Origin: Roseomonas aerilata DSM 19363
GTDB lineage: Bacteria > Pseudomonadota > Alphaproteobacteria > Acetobacterales > Acetobacteraceae
Reading direction: 5' to 3'
Assembly: GCF_000711725.1 (NCBI RefSeq)
Contig: NZ_JONP01000012.1
Coordinates: forward strand, 124,001 to 188,000
Length of the DNA stretch: 64,000 nucleotides
This document shows positions 44,616 to 53,842 of this stretch, in pieces. Position numbers and translations under genes: made by a program. Every line of letters begins with the position of its first letter. Positions within the stretch are counted from its first letter, which is position 1. Below the pieces are notes generated by a model. The model did not search any database. It saw only the letters and a list, made by a program, of their open reading frames with translations, and was not told the origin of the DNA.

Positions 44616-45596
44616 ATGTCCGGCTTTGCCAGCACCACCGATCTCGCCGACAAGACGATCTCCTTCGACGAGCTCGGCCCGGGCCTCTACGGCTACACCG
44701 CCGAGGGCGATCCGAATTCGGGCGTGGTCATCGGGGACGAGGGCGTGCTGGTCGTCGATGCCCAGGCGACGCCGCGCATGGCGGCGGACGTGATCGCGCG
44801 CATCCGCACCGTGACAGACAAGCCGGTGACGCATGTGGTGCTGTCCCACTACCACGCGGTGCGCGTCCTCGGTGCCTCCGGCTACGAGGGGGCGCAGATC
44901 ATTGCCTCCGAGGTCACGCGCGACCTGATCGTGGAGCGCGGGCAGCAGGACATGGACAGCGAGATCGGCCGCTTCCCCCGCCTGTTCCGCGGCAAGGAGA
45001 GCATCCCCGGCCTGACCTGGCCTCACGTGACCTTTCAGAAGCGCATGACGCTCTGGATGGGCAAGCGGGAGGTGCAGATCATCCATATCGGCCGCTCCCA
45101 CACGGCCGGTGATACGGTGGTGTGGCTGCCGAAGGAGCGGGTGCTCTTCTCCGGCGACTGCGTGGAGTACGGTGCCACCCCTTATTGCGGCGACGCGCAT
45201 TTCGCGGACTGGCCGGGCACGCTGGAGGCGATCCGGGCGCTGAAGCCGGTCGCGCTGGTTCCGGGCCGTGGCAATTCGCTGACCACGCCCGAGAGCATCG
45301 AGGAGGGGCTGCGCGGGACGGCCGACTTCACCTCGGACCTCTTCGGGATCGCAAAGCGGGGCGTGGCCGCGGGTCACTCGCTCAAGCAGGTCTACGACGA
45401 GGCCATGTCGGCCATGCGGCCCAAATACGGGCACTGGGTGATCTTCGACCACTGCATGCCCTTCGATGCCTCCCGCGCCTATGATGAGGCCAAGGGCCTC
45501 GATCATCCGCGCATCTGGACCGCCGAGCGCGACGTGGAAATGTGGCGCGCGCTCGAGCACGGCACCGAGATGAAGTCCGCTGAGCTGGACGGATAG
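44616..45596 (+). CDS. MBL-fold protein with altered metal site
   Basis: A 326-residue metallo-beta-lactamase-fold protein. The usual HXHXDH motif reads HYHAVR ([13 protein letters not shown]), so the Asp and the last His of one zinc site are replaced. Other metal positions remain: [20 protein letters not shown] and [16 protein letters not shown] precedes ATG 44616. Embedded between the hydroxylase pair and hmgA, it is probably part of the pathway, perhaps a thioesterase or lactonase for a side product. A one-metal enzyme is likely. Confidence 0.82.
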   Translation: MSGFASTTDLADKTISFDELGPGLYGYTAEGDPNSGVVIGDEGVLVVDAQATPRMAADVIARIRTVTDKPVTHVVLSHYHAVRVLGASGYEGAQIIASEVTRDLIVERGQQDMDSEIGRFPRLFRGKESIPGLTWPHVTFQKRMTLWMGKREVQIIHIGRSHTAGDTVVWLPKERVLFSGDCVEYGATPYCGDAHFADWPGTLEAIRALKPVALVPGRGNSLTTPESIEEGLRGTADFTSDLFGIAKRGVAAGHSLKQVYDEAMSAMRPKYGHWVIFDHCMPFDASRAYDEAKGLDHPRIWTAERDVEMWRALEHGTEMKSAELDG

Positions 45597-45610
45597 AGAG
45601 GAGCCCCATC

Positions 45611-46948
45611 ATGAACGCCCCCTTCACCCCGCAGCCGCTGACGAGGAACGAGACCGGCTACATGCCGGGCTTCGGCAACGGCTTCGAGACCGAGGCCCTG
45701 CCCGGCGCGCTGCCGATCGGGCGCAACTCTCCGCAGCGATGCGCCTACGGGCTTTATGCCGAGCAGCTTTCGGGCTCGCCCTTCACCGCGCCGAGGGCGA
45801 CGAACGAGCGGTCCTGGCTCTACCGGATCCGCCCAACGGTCGCGCACTGGGGAAGCTTCGAGCGGGTGGATGCGGGCCTGTGGCGCACCGCTCCGTGTGC
45901 GGAGGTCGAGCTGCCGCTGGCGCCGCTCCGCTGGAACCCGATCCCGCTGCCGGAGGGGAAGGTCTCCTTCCTTGAGGGCATCCGCACCATCACCACGGCT
46001 GGCGACGCCGGCGCGCAGTCGGGCATGGGCGCGCATATCTATCTCGTCACCCGCTCCATGGAGGACGAGTACTTCTACAACGCCGATGCGGAGATGCTCT
46101 TCGTGCCGCAGCAGGGCGGGCTGCGGCTGGCCACCGAGTTCGGCGTGATCGACATCGCGCCGGGCGAGATCGCCGTCATTCCACGCGGCGTGAAGCTGCG
46201 GGTGGAGCTGCGCGGTGGGCCGGCGCGCGGTTACCTCTGCGAGAACTACGGCGGCGCCTTTACCCTGCCGGAGCGCGGGCCGATCGGTGCCAACTGCCTG
46301 GCGAATCAGCGCGACTTCCTGACGCCGGTCGCGGCCTATGAGGACCGAGAGGTGCCCTCCACCCTGACGGTGAAGTGGGGCGGCGTGCTGTGGCGGACGG
46401 AGATCGCGCAGTCGCCGCTCGATGTGGTGGCGTGGCACGGCAACTACGCGCCCTACAAGTACGACCTGAAGCGCTACTCCCCGGTCGGACCGATCCTGTT
46501 TGACCACGCGGACCCGTCGATTTTCACCGTCATGACCTCGCCCAGCGAGACGCCGGGCACGGCGAACATCGACTTCGTTATCTTCCCCGAGCGCTGGCTG
46601 GTGACCGAGAACACCTTCCGCCCGCCCTGGTACCACATGAACGTCATGAGCGAGTTCATGGGCCTGATCGAGGGCGTCTACGACGCCAAGACCGGCGGGG
46701 GCTTCACGCCAGGCGGCTTTTCTCTGCACAACTGCATGCTGCCGCACGGGCCAGACATGGCGGCCTTCGAGGGCGCGAGCAACGCGGAGCTGAAGCCGCA
46801 CAAGCTGGAGAACACGCTTGCCTTCATGCTCGAGACGCGCCTGCCTCAGCGCGTGACGCGCTACGCGGCCGAGGCGCCACAGTTCCAGCGGGACTATGCC
46901 GGCTACGGCGCGGGCCTGCGCAAGCACTTCAACCCGAACCAGCGCTGA
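45611..46948 (+). CDS. hmgA: Homogentisate 1,2-dioxygenase
   Basis: A 445-residue ring-cleaving dioxygenase, full length for the family. N-terminal [19 protein letters not shown] and the iron ligands in [16 protein letters not shown] (His, Glu) and [11 protein letters not shown] (His) are conserved. It opens homogentisate to maleylacetoacetate. AGAGAGGAG is just upstream of the ATG. fahA follows 13 bases on, and maiA completes the route, so the operon converts homogentisate to fumarate and acetoacetate. Confidence 0.97.
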   Translation: MNAPFTPQPLTRNETGYMPGFGNGFETEALPGALPIGRNSPQRCAYGLYAEQLSGSPFTAPRATNERSWLYRIRPTVAHWGSFERVDAGLWRTAPCAEVELPLAPLRWNPIPLPEGKVSFLEGIRTITTAGDAGAQSGMGAHIYLVTRSMEDEYFYNADAEMLFVPQQGGLRLATEFGVIDIAPGEIAVIPRGVKLRVELRGGPARGYLCENYGGAFTLPERGPIGANCLANQRDFLTPVAAYEDREVPSTLTVKWGGVLWRTEIAQSPLDVVAWHGNYAPYKYDLKRYSPVGPILFDHADPSIFTVMTSPSETPGTANIDFVIFPERWLVTENTFRPPWYHMNVMSEFMGLIEGVYDAKTGGGFTPGGFSLHNCMLPHGPDMAAFEGASNAELKPHKLENTLAFMLETRLPQRVTRYAAEAPQFQRDYAGYGAGLRKHFNPNQR

Positions 46949-46961
46949 GCAACCGCACCGC

Positions 46962-48245
46962 ATGACCAACGCCACGCACGACCGATCCCTCCGCAGCTGG
47001 GTGACCTCCGCCAACGGCCACCCGGACTTCCCGATCCAGAACCTGCCGCTGGGGGTCTTCACCCCACCAGGCGGCGGGGCGGCGCGGGCGGGTGTCGCGA
47101 TTGGGGACATGGTCCTCGACCTCTCCGCCGCACCGGTGGCCGAGGACGTGCGTGAGGCGGCGGTGGGCGGGACGCTGAACGCACTCTTCGCCCTTGGCGC
47201 CGGGACGCGGCGAGAATTGCGGGCGCGGCTTTCCTCCCTGCTGGCGGAGGGAAGCGGCGAGAGAGGCGCGCTGGAGTCGCATCTCTACCCCGCGGTGGAC
47301 TGCACGCTGCACCTGCCGGCGCGGGTCGGCGACTACACCGACTTCTATGTCGGCATCCATCACGCGACGAATGTCGGAAAGGTCTTCCGCCCTGACAATC
47401 CGCTGCTGCCCAACTATAAATACGTGCCGATCGGCTACCATGGTCGCGCTTCCTCCCTGCGCGTTTCCGGCACGCCGGTGCGGCGGCCCAAGGGCCAGCT
47501 GAAGGGGCCTGGCGACGAGGCGCCGCGCTTCGCGCCTTGCGAGCGGCTCGATTACGAGCTGGAGATGGGAATCTGGATAGGACCCGGCTCGGCCCTCGGT
47601 GATTCGATTCCGGTGGCGGAGGCCGAGGCGCATGTCGCGGGCTACGGGCTGCTGAACGACTGGTCGGCGCGCGACATCCAGGCCTGGGAGTACCAGCCGC
47701 TAGGGCCCTTCCTCGCGAAGAACTTCGGCTCCACGCTTTCGCCCTGGGTGGTGACGCCGGAGGCGCTCGAGCCCTTCCGCATCCCGCAGCCGCCGCGCCC
47801 CGAGGGCGATCCGGCTCCGCTGCCCTACCTGCTGGATCCTCAGGACCAGGCGCGCGGCGCCTTCGACATCGCGCTGGAGGTGCTGATTCTCACCCCTGGA
47901 ATGGCGAAGGCTGGGATGACGCCGCACCGGCTCGCGCTGTCGAACACGCGCCACATGTACTGGACCGTCGCGCAGATGGTGGCGCACCACGCTTCCAACG
48001 GCTGCGACCTGAACCCAGGGGACCTGCTGGGTTCCGGCACCATCTCCGCCCCCGGGGAGGGTGGCTTCGGTAGCCTGCTGGAGGCGAGCAAGGGGGGGAA
48101 GGAGCCGGTCCAGCTGCCCTCCGGCGAGACGCGCCGCTTCCTGGAGGACGGGGACGAGATCATCCTCCGTGCCCAGGCCAGCCGCGAGGGCTTCGCCCCG
48201 ATCGGCTTCGGGGATTGCCGATCGACCATTCTGCCCGCCAACTGA
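46962..48245 (+). CDS. fahA: Fumarylacetoacetase
   Basis: A 427-residue FAH enzyme: DYTDFYVGIHHATNVGKVF (metal Asp and catalytic His), PIGYHGRASSLRVSG, Glu ligands in DYELEMGIWIG, and LLNDWSARDIQAWEYQPLG (Asp). It hydrolyses fumarylacetoacetate to fumarate and acetoacetate. ATG 46962 is chosen since MTNATHDRSLRSWV begins the conserved N-terminal domain. It sits directly behind hmgA, and a short hairpin separates it from the Bug receptor. Confidence 0.95.
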   Translation: MTNATHDRSLRSWVTSANGHPDFPIQNLPLGVFTPPGGGAARAGVAIGDMVLDLSAAPVAEDVREAAVGGTLNALFALGAGTRRELRARLSSLLAEGSGERGALESHLYPAVDCTLHLPARVGDYTDFYVGIHHATNVGKVFRPDNPLLPNYKYVPIGYHGRASSLRVSGTPVRRPKGQLKGPGDEAPRFAPCERLDYELEMGIWIGPGSALGDSIPVAEAEAHVAGYGLLNDWSARDIQAWEYQPLGPFLAKNFGSTLSPWVVTPEALEPFRIPQPPRPEGDPAPLPYLLDPQDQARGAFDIALEVLILTPGMAKAGMTPHRLALSNTRHMYWTVAQMVAHHASNGCDLNPGDLLGSGTISAPGEGGFGSLLEASKGGKEPVQLPSGETRRFLEDGDEIILRAQASREGFAPIGFGDCRSTILPAN

Positions 48246-48258
48246 GCTATCGCACGAA

Positions 48259-48277
48259 GCCGGCCGCACGAGCCGGC
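48259..48277 (+). other. Short hairpin between fahA and the Bug receptor
   Basis: Two copies of the self-complementary GCCGGC (48259-48264 and 48272-48277) can pair over a 7-base loop just before the receptor's ribosome site. It could stabilise the upstream RNA or reduce read-through. There is no T-run. Confidence 0.35.
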
Positions 48278-48295
48278 CTGAGGAAGGGACGACCC

Positions 48296-49276
48296 ATGAG
48301 AGAGTTCACCCCTGGCCGCCGCGCCCTGCTGGGCGCCGGCCTCGCGGCGCTGCCCCTCGCCAAGGCGCTCGCGGCTTATCCGGAGCGGGCGCTGCGCTGG
48401 GTGGTCGCCTATGCCGCGGGCGGCGGGACCGACACGCTGGCGCGGCTGGTGGGCGCCAACCTGTCCAACCGCCTCGGCCAGCCAATCGTCGTCGAGAACC
48501 GGCCGGGGGCAGCGACAAATATTGGGGCAGAGGCCGTCGCGAAGTCGCCGCCGGACGGCTACACCCTGTTCTCCGCCGACAACGGCACGCTCGTCTTCAA
48601 CACCGCGCTGTTCAAGCGCCTGCCCTACGACCCCGTGCGCGACTTCCGCCCGGTGGGACTGATGGCGCGCTTTCCCCTCGTCCTCGCAGTGGGCGAGAAG
48701 GCGCCGGCGGATACGGTCCAGGCGCTGGTGGCGAAGGCGAAGGCGGCGCCCGGCTCGATCGATTGCGCGACGGCCGGGATCGGCTCGCCGCATCACCTGG
48801 CGTTGGAGCGGCTTTCCCGGGAGGCCGGCGTCAGGTTCAACCACGTTCCCTATCGCGGCGCGGCGCCAGCGTTGAACGACCTCATCGCGGGCACGGTTCC
48901 GATGATGGTGCTCGACTATCCCTCGGGCGCCGAATACCTGCGCTCGGGGCGCGTGAAGGCGTTGGCGGTGCTCTCCGCCCAGCCGCTGGAGGAGCAGCCC
49001 TCCGTGCCGACGGTCGAAGCCGCCCTGGGCCTGCGCGGCTTCGAGGCCTATGCCTGGCAAGGGCTGGTGGTGCCGAAGGCAACGCCCGATGCCCTGGTCG
49101 CGCAGCTCACGCGGGAGCTGGACGCGACCATGCGCGACGAGGCGGTGCGCGGTCGGATGAAGCAGATCGGGCTCGAGACGCTGACCGGCGGCCCCGCCGA
49201 GTTCGAGGCGCTGCTGGAGCGCGAGCGCGCCACCTGGCTGCCGCTGATCCGCGACCTTAACATCACGCTCGATTGA
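48296..49276 (+). CDS. Bug/TctC-type receptor within the homogentisate operon
   Basis: A 326-residue periplasmic receptor with a signal peptide (GRRALLGAGLAALPLAKALA) and the family marks YPERALRWVVAYAAGGGTDT, VVENRPGAATNIGAEAVA and NHVPYRGAAPALNDLIAGTV. It lies between fahA and maiA on the same strand, so it probably captures an aryl acetate that enters the pathway. No TctA/TctB genes are near. AGGAAGGG precedes ATG 48296. Confidence 0.9.
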   Translation: MREFTPGRRALLGAGLAALPLAKALAAYPERALRWVVAYAAGGGTDTLARLVGANLSNRLGQPIVVENRPGAATNIGAEAVAKSPPDGYTLFSADNGTLVFNTALFKRLPYDPVRDFRPVGLMARFPLVLAVGEKAPADTVQALVAKAKAAPGSIDCATAGIGSPHHLALERLSREAGVRFNHVPYRGAAPALNDLIAGTVPMMVLDYPSGAEYLRSGRVKALAVLSAQPLEEQPSVPTVEAALGLRGFEAYAWQGLVVPKATPDALVAQLTRELDATMRDEAVRGRMKQIGLETLTGGPAEFEALLERERATWLPLIRDLNITLD

Positions 49277-49288
49277 TCGAGGTACTGA

Positions 49289-49921
49289 ATGCGGCTGCAC
49301 GGTTATTTCCGCTCCTCCGCCGCCTGGCGCGTGCGGATCGCCCTCAACCTGAAGGGAGTGTCGGTGGAGCACGCCTTCCATCACCTTCGGAAGGGCGAGC
49401 AGCGCGCGCCGGACTACCTACGCCTCAACCCGCAGGGCCTGCTGCCGGCGCTGGAGACGGATGACGGCGCGGTGCTCACCCAGTCGCTCGCGATCTGCGA
49501 GTGGCTGGACGAGACGGTGCCGGAGCCGCGTCTGCTGCCCGGCGACGCGTTGGAGCGGGCGCATATCCGCGCCGTCGCGCAGGCCATTGCCTGCGACATC
49601 CACCCAGTTCAGAACCTGAAGGTGCTGGCGGCACTGCGGGCGCTCTCCCTACCGGAAGAGGAGGTGACGGGCTGGGCCCGCCGCGTGATCCGCGAGGGGC
49701 TGGAGGCTTGCGAGCGGCTGGTTGCCGCGGAGAAGGGCCCCTTCCTCTTCGGAGAGGCGCCGACCTTGGCCGATCTCTGCCTCATCCCCCAGGTCGGTAA
49801 TGCCCGCCGCTTCGGGGCCGAGATCGGGGACCTGCCGCGAATCAGCGCCGCCGTCACGGCCTGCGAGGCGCACCCGGCCTTTGTCGCAGCGGCGCCGGAA
49901 CGCCAGCCGGACGCCGAATAG
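49289..49921 (+). CDS. maiA: Maleylacetoacetate isomerase (zeta-class GST)
   Basis: A 210-residue glutathione transferase. The zeta-class motif SSAAWRVRIALNLKG is at residues 9-23, followed by LNPQGLLPALETDDGAVLTQ with the glutathione-contacting QS step and a helical C-terminal domain. It isomerises maleylacetoacetate to fumarylacetoacetate, linking HmgA to FahA. It is the last gene of the operon; a perfect hairpin begins 15 bases after its stop. Confidence 0.95.
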   Translation: MRLHGYFRSSAAWRVRIALNLKGVSVEHAFHHLRKGEQRAPDYLRLNPQGLLPALETDDGAVLTQSLAICEWLDETVPEPRLLPGDALERAHIRAVAQAIACDIHPVQNLKVLAALRALSLPEEEVTGWARRVIREGLEACERLVAAEKGPFLFGEAPTLADLCLIPQVGNARRFGAEIGDLPRISAAVTACEAHPAFVAAAPERQPDAE

Positions 49922-49935
49922 GCCGCCTATACGGG

Positions 49936-49958
49936 CCGGGGGAATAGCATTCCCCCGG
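49936..49958 (+). terminator. Hairpin ending the homogentisate operon
   Basis: CCGGGGGAAT (49936-49945) pairs perfectly with ATTCCCCCGG (49949-49958) over a 3-base loop, 15 bases after the maiA stop. There is no T-run, but position and stem strength support a terminator. Confidence 0.7.
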
Positions 49959-50053
49959 ACCACCCTGGCGCAGGACAGCGCGACCACGGGCTGCCCCTTA
50001 TTTGGTAAACCGCGCTCTTTCGCGGCCTGCGCTGCGTTCATAGCTTTGTGGGC

Positions 50054-50113
50054 ATGAACGACACGCCAGTCCGCGCCGCACCCTCCGGCATCACGGCGTC
50101 CTGTCGGGGCTGA
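50054..50113 (+). CDS. Candidate cysteine-containing leader peptide of the sulfonate operon
   Basis: A 19-residue frame, MNDTPVRAAPSGITASCRG, ends 55 bases before the permease start. The Cys near the end uses TGT, the rarer Cys codon in this GC-rich DNA. A stem (CCGCGC and GCGCGG, 50126-50143) follows 12 bases after the stop. This layout, a short frame with Cys then a hairpin before sulfur genes, fits attenuation by cysteine supply. The ribosome site (GTGGG) is weak, so the claim is tentative. Confidence 0.4.
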   Translation: MNDTPVRAAPSGITASCRG

Positions 50114-50125
50114 TCCGCCTCGATC

Positions 50126-50143
50126 CCGCGCCGCCTCGCGCGG
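50126..50143 (+). promoter_or_regulatory. Leader hairpin before the sulfonate operon
   Basis: CCGCGC (50126-50131) pairs with GCGCGG (50138-50143) over 6 bases, between the short leader frame and the permease. It may be the attenuator or anti-attenuator arm. The 250-base region 49922-50168 holds no other gene. Confidence 0.4.
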
Positions 50144-50168
50144 CAACCCCACCGCCGGAGCCTTCCCG

Positions 50169-51017
50169 ATGTCCGATACGCACGCCATTGGCGCGCGCAG
50201 GGCCCTTGCGCCCGCGCGGCTGAGAGAGGTCGTTCGCCCGTCGAACGGCGCGGGCTTTGGCCTGTCCCGCTACAAGCGCTTCGCCTCTTCCATCGTGATC
50301 CTGTTGCTCTGGCAGGGTGCCTCCATGGCCGGGCTCATCGCGCCGCGCACGCTGGCCGCGCCGACGACGATCGTCGCGACCGCCTGGGAGCTGATCCTTT
50401 CGGGCGAACTGCCGCACAACCTGTTCGTCTCCCTCGGTCGCGTGGCGGCAGGGCTGCTGATCGGCGTGTCCTCGGGCGTGACGCTCGCTCTCATCGCCGG
50501 GCTCTCCAAGCGTGGGGAGGAGATCGTGGACGCGCCGATGCAGATGCTGCGTACGCTGCCCTTCCTCGCGCTCGTGCCGCTCTTCATTCTCTGGTTCGGC
50601 ATTGGCGAGGCGCCGAAGATCGCGCTCGTCTCTCTTGGCAGCGCCTTTCCCGTCTATCTCACTCTCTTCGCGGGGATCCGCGGCACCGATCCGAAGCTCA
50701 TGGAAGCAGGGCGGGTCTTCGGGCTCGATCGCGCGGGGCTGATCCGCCACGTCGTGCTGCCGGGCGCGCTGCCCTCTGGGCTCGTCGGGCTTCGCTACGC
50801 CCTCGGCAGCGCCCTGCTGAGCCTCGTGATCGCCGAGCAGATCAACGCGACCGCCGGCATCGGCTTCCTCATCAACGACGCCCGCGACTTCCTCCGCACC
50901 GACGTGATCGTGGTCGGGCTGGTCGTCTACGCGCTGCTCGGCCTCCTCGCCGACGCGCTGGTGCGGACCGTCGAACGGCGGGCGCTCGCCTGGCGCCCCA
51001 ATCTGATCAAGGGCTGA
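50169..51017 (+). CDS. ssuC: Sulfonate/nitrate-type ABC permease (SsuC-like)
   Basis: A 282-residue permease of the SsuC/TauC class with about six helices (SIVILLLWQGASMAGLIAP first) and the EAA-type loop LMEAGRVFGLDRAGLIRHVV. It is the first structural gene of a run that contains an SsuB-type ATPase, two binding proteins and a desulfonating monooxygenase, which makes alkane- or aryl-sulfonate the probable cargo. The ATPase starts five bases after its stop. Confidence 0.9.
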   Translation: MSDTHAIGARRALAPARLREVVRPSNGAGFGLSRYKRFASSIVILLLWQGASMAGLIAPRTLAAPTTIVATAWELILSGELPHNLFVSLGRVAAGLLIGVSSGVTLALIAGLSKRGEEIVDAPMQMLRTLPFLALVPLFILWFGIGEAPKIALVSLGSAFPVYLTLFAGIRGTDPKLMEAGRVFGLDRAGLIRHVVLPGALPSGLVGLRYALGSALLSLVIAEQINATAGIGFLINDARDFLRTDVIVVGLVVYALLGLLADALVRTVERRALAWRPNLIKG

Positions 51018-51021
51018 GCCG

Positions 51022-51747
51022 ATGAGCGACCAACGCAACGTCTCCGTACGCGGCCTGACCCGCCGCTTCGGCACCAACACGGTGCTGCACGGCCTGGACC
51101 TGGAGCTGGAGCCGGGTTCCTTCACCGCCCTGCTCGGCCGCTCCGGCTCGGGCAAGACGACGCTGCTGCGGACCCTGGCTGGCCTCGACCCCGCGCCGGC
51201 GGAGGCCGCCATCGAACTGCCGGACCGCGTTGCCGCCGTGTTCCAGGAGCCGCGGCTTCTGCCCTGGAAGCGGATCTGGGCAAATGTTGCCCTGGGTCTT
51301 CCGGGCGCCGATGCAAAGGCGAGGGCGGAGCGGGCGCTCGGCGAGGTCGGGCTGGCGCGCCACCTTGAGGCCTGGCCAACCACCCTCTCGGGCGGTGAGG
51401 CGCAGCGGGCGGCCCTGGCCCGGGCACTGGTGCGCGAGCCGCGCCTGCTGCTGCTCGACGAGCCCTTCGCGGCGCTCGACGCCCTCACGCGCATCCGCAT
51501 GCACGCGCTGGTGCTCGACCTCTGGCGCGCGCACGGTCCCACCACGCTGATCGTGACGCATGACGTGGATGAGGCGGTGCTGCTGGCCGATCGCGTGCTG
51601 GTGCTCGATGCCGGGCGGATCGCGGCGGATATCGCGGTGGACATGCCGCGCCCGCGCAGCCACGGCGATGCCCGCTTCGTTGCGCTCCGGCGGCGCCTCC
51701 TCTCCGAGCTCGGCCTCGAGGCCGAGGTTATCCGGGAGGCCGCATGA
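51022..51747 (+). CDS. ssuB: Sulfonate-type ABC ATPase (SsuB-like)
   Basis: A 241-residue ATPase: Walker A GRSGSGKTT, Q-loop FQEPRLLPWK, signature LSGGEAQRAALARAL, Walker B LLLLDEPFAALDALTR and H-loop IVTHDVDEA. The Q-loop FQEPRLLPW is typical of the SsuB/TauB group. Its stop overlaps the start of the binding protein by ATGA, indicating translational coupling. Confidence 0.93.
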   Translation: MSDQRNVSVRGLTRRFGTNTVLHGLDLELEPGSFTALLGRSGSGKTTLLRTLAGLDPAPAEAAIELPDRVAAVFQEPRLLPWKRIWANVALGLPGADAKARAERALGEVGLARHLEAWPTTLSGGEAQRAALARALVREPRLLLLDEPFAALDALTRIRMHALVLDLWRAHGPTTLIVTHDVDEAVLLADRVLVLDAGRIAADIAVDMPRPRSHGDARFVALRRRLLSELGLEAEVIREAA

Positions 51748-52697
51748 CGATCCTCGCCACCCGCCGCGCCGCAATCCTTGGTGCGCTCGCCATGCCCGCG
51801 CTGGCGCGGGCGCAAGGGCCAGTCACGCTGCGCGTCGCGCAGTACAAGGCGGGCGACGCGCTGCTGCTGCGCCTCGCTGGACTGGCCGACACGCCCTATC
51901 GCGTCGAGTGGTCGGAGTTCGGCTCGGGCAACCTCATGGTGGAGGCCGCCAATGCCGGGGCGCTGGACCTCGCCTATGGCAGCGAAATCCCGCCGACCTT
52001 CGCCGCCGTCTCGGGCGCCCGCGTGAAGCTCGTCGCCGTCATCCGCGGCGACGTGAACGAGCAGGTGGTGCTCGTGCCCGCAGGATCGGCCATCCACGAC
52101 ATCGCGGGACTGAAGGGCAAGCGCGTCGGCTACGTGCGGGCGACGACCACGCACTACTATCTCTCCCGCATGCTTGCGGAGGTCGGGCTCTCGCTCTCCG
52201 ACGTGCAGCTGGTGAACCTCACGCCTTCCGACGGACAGGCGGCCTTCCGGGCGGGGGCGCTCGATGCCTGGGCAATCTACGGCTACTCCGTGCCGGTCGC
52301 GCGGCAGGGCGGCGCGCGGGTGCTGCGGACGGCAGCGGGGATCCTCTCCGGGAACTACCCCTATTTCATCCGCGCGAACTTGGCTGATGAGCCGGCGCGC
52401 GCGGAGGCGGCGCGGGACCTTCTGGACCGCCTCCGCCGCGCGCTGCCCTTCATTCAGGAGCGGCCGGCGGAGTACGCGGCGGCCCAGGCATCGGCCCTGA
52501 GCGTGCCGGAGGCGACGATCCGCGCGCTGCTCGACAACGTGTCGCAGCCGCGCGCGATCGTGTCGGTGGACGACGCGGCCATCGCCTCGCACCAGGCAGT
52601 GGCGGACGAGTTCGCCCGCATTGGGGTGATCCCGCGCCGCGTGGATGTCGCCCCGCTCTGGGACCGGGGCTTCGCGCGGCTGGCGGCGCGCGCCTGA
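51744..52697 (+). CDS. ssuA: Sulfonate-type ABC substrate-binding protein (SsuA-like)
   Basis: A 317-residue periplasmic binding protein with signal TRRAAILGALAMPALARAQG. Family marks are VEWSEFGSGNLMVEAANAGA, LDLAYGSEIPPTFAAVSGA and LKGKRVGYVRATTTHYYLSR. It differs from the second binding protein of the operon (54967-55917), so the importer may accept two ligands. Its stop overlaps the ATG of the flavin-dependent gene by one base. Confidence 0.88.
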   Translation: MTILATRRAAILGALAMPALARAQGPVTLRVAQYKAGDALLLRLAGLADTPYRVEWSEFGSGNLMVEAANAGALDLAYGSEIPPTFAAVSGARVKLVAVIRGDVNEQVVLVPAGSAIHDIAGLKGKRVGYVRATTTHYYLSRMLAEVGLSLSDVQLVNLTPSDGQAAFRAGALDAWAIYGYSVPVARQGGARVLRTAAGILSGNYPYFIRANLADEPARAEAARDLLDRLRRALPFIQERPAEYAAAQASALSVPEATIRALLDNVSQPRAIVSVDDAAIASHQAVADEFARIGVIPRRVDVAPLWDRGFARLAARA

Positions 52698-53830
52698 TGG
52701 ACGGCTCGCTTCTTCCCCGCCGCACCGACCCGCTGCGCGAGATGGTGCAGCGCTTCGCCGAGGGCGCCGCGCGGCACGACCGCGAGGGCAGCTTCCCGCA
52801 CGAGAACATTGCGCTGCTGCGCGAGGGCGGGTTGCTGGGTATGACCGTGCCGCCGGAATTCGGTGGCCAGGGCATGGGCCTCTCCTGGGCGGCCGAGCTG
52901 GTCGGCACCGTGGCGGAGGGCTGCCCGGCCACCGCGCTGGTGCTGGCGATGCAGCTCATCCAGCACCGCGGCCTCGCGCGCAACACCGCCGTGCCGCGCG
53001 CCCTCCGCGCCCGCATCGCCGAGGGTGCGGTGGAGCGCGGCGAGCTGATGAACGCCTTGCGGGTGGAGCCGGAGCTTGGCACGCCCGCGCGCGGCGGGCT
53101 TCCCGTTACCACCGCGCGGCGCGTGGCCGATGGATGGTGGCTCAGCGGCCGGAAGATCTACTCCACCGGTGCACCAGCGCTCGACTGGGGGCTGGTCTGG
53201 GCGCGGACGGACGAAGCCTCGCCCCGCACGGGCCTCTTCCTCGTGTCGATGCGCGCGCCGGGCGTGCGGATCGTCGAAACCTGGGACCAGGCGGGCCTGC
53301 GCGCCTCGGGCAGCCACGACGTGGTGTTCGAGGATGTGGCGCTGCCCGGGGAACACGCGCTGGAACTGCGCTCACCCTCCGCCTGGGCGGCGCCCGACGC
53401 CGACGCGGTCGCTTGGAACACGCTGCTGATCGCCGCGCTCTACACGGGCGTCGCGCGGGCGGCGCGGGACTGGCTGCTCGGCTTCCTGCGCGCGCGGGTG
53501 CCGGCAAATCTCGGCGCACCGCTCGCTACCCTGCCGCGCGTGCAGGAGGCGGTCGGACGGATCGAGGCGCTGATCCTCACCAACACGCATCTGATCGCCG
53601 GGGCCGCCGGGGGTGGTACCGGCGCCACCGGGCTCGGCCTCATGAAGACCGTGGCCGCCGACAACGCCGTCGTGGCGGTGCAGGAGGCGGTGGCCCTCTG
53701 CGGTAATCACGGCCTGTCGCGCGCCAACCCGTTGGAGCGGCACCTACGCGACGTCCTCTGCGCCCGCATCCACACGCCGCAGCCCGACGCAGCCCTTCTC
53801 GCGGCCGGGCGGGCCGCGCTCTCCATCTGA
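52697..53830 (+). CDS. Acyl-CoA dehydrogenase-fold flavin monooxygenase (SfnC/DszC-like)
   Basis: A 377-residue protein of the acyl-CoA dehydrogenase fold: LGMTVPPEFGGQGMGLSWAA, WLSGRKIYSTGAPALDWGL and GLRASGSHDVVFEDVALPGE. In sulfur operons this fold usually acts as an FMNH2-dependent monooxygenase on sulfones or thioethers (SfnC, DszC), not on acyl-CoA. The catalytic Glu of true dehydrogenases is not evident. Coupled to the binding protein before it; SsuD follows 12 bases on. A flavin reductase (SsuE) is absent from the window. Confidence 0.82.
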   Translation: MDGSLLPRRTDPLREMVQRFAEGAARHDREGSFPHENIALLREGGLLGMTVPPEFGGQGMGLSWAAELVGTVAEGCPATALVLAMQLIQHRGLARNTAVPRALRARIAEGAVERGELMNALRVEPELGTPARGGLPVTTARRVADGWWLSGRKIYSTGAPALDWGLVWARTDEASPRTGLFLVSMRAPGVRIVETWDQAGLRASGSHDVVFEDVALPGEHALELRSPSAWAAPDADAVAWNTLLIAALYTGVARAARDWLLGFLRARVPANLGAPLATLPRVQEAVGRIEALILTNTHLIAGAAGGGTGATGLGLMKTVAADNAVVAVQEAVALCGNHGLSRANPLERHLRDVLCARIHTPQPDAALLAAGRAALSI

Positions 53831-53842
53831 AAGGACAAGGCC

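Noticed and set aside
42726-45560. A 944-codon open frame on the minus strand opposite the hydroxylase, DUF2783 and MBL genes
   Set aside because: It has no family resemblance and lies entirely over recognised genes; long antisense frames are common at this GC content.
44616-45596. Antibiotic-resistance metallo-beta-lactamase
   Set aside because: No signal peptide, altered zinc motif and a catabolic operon context.
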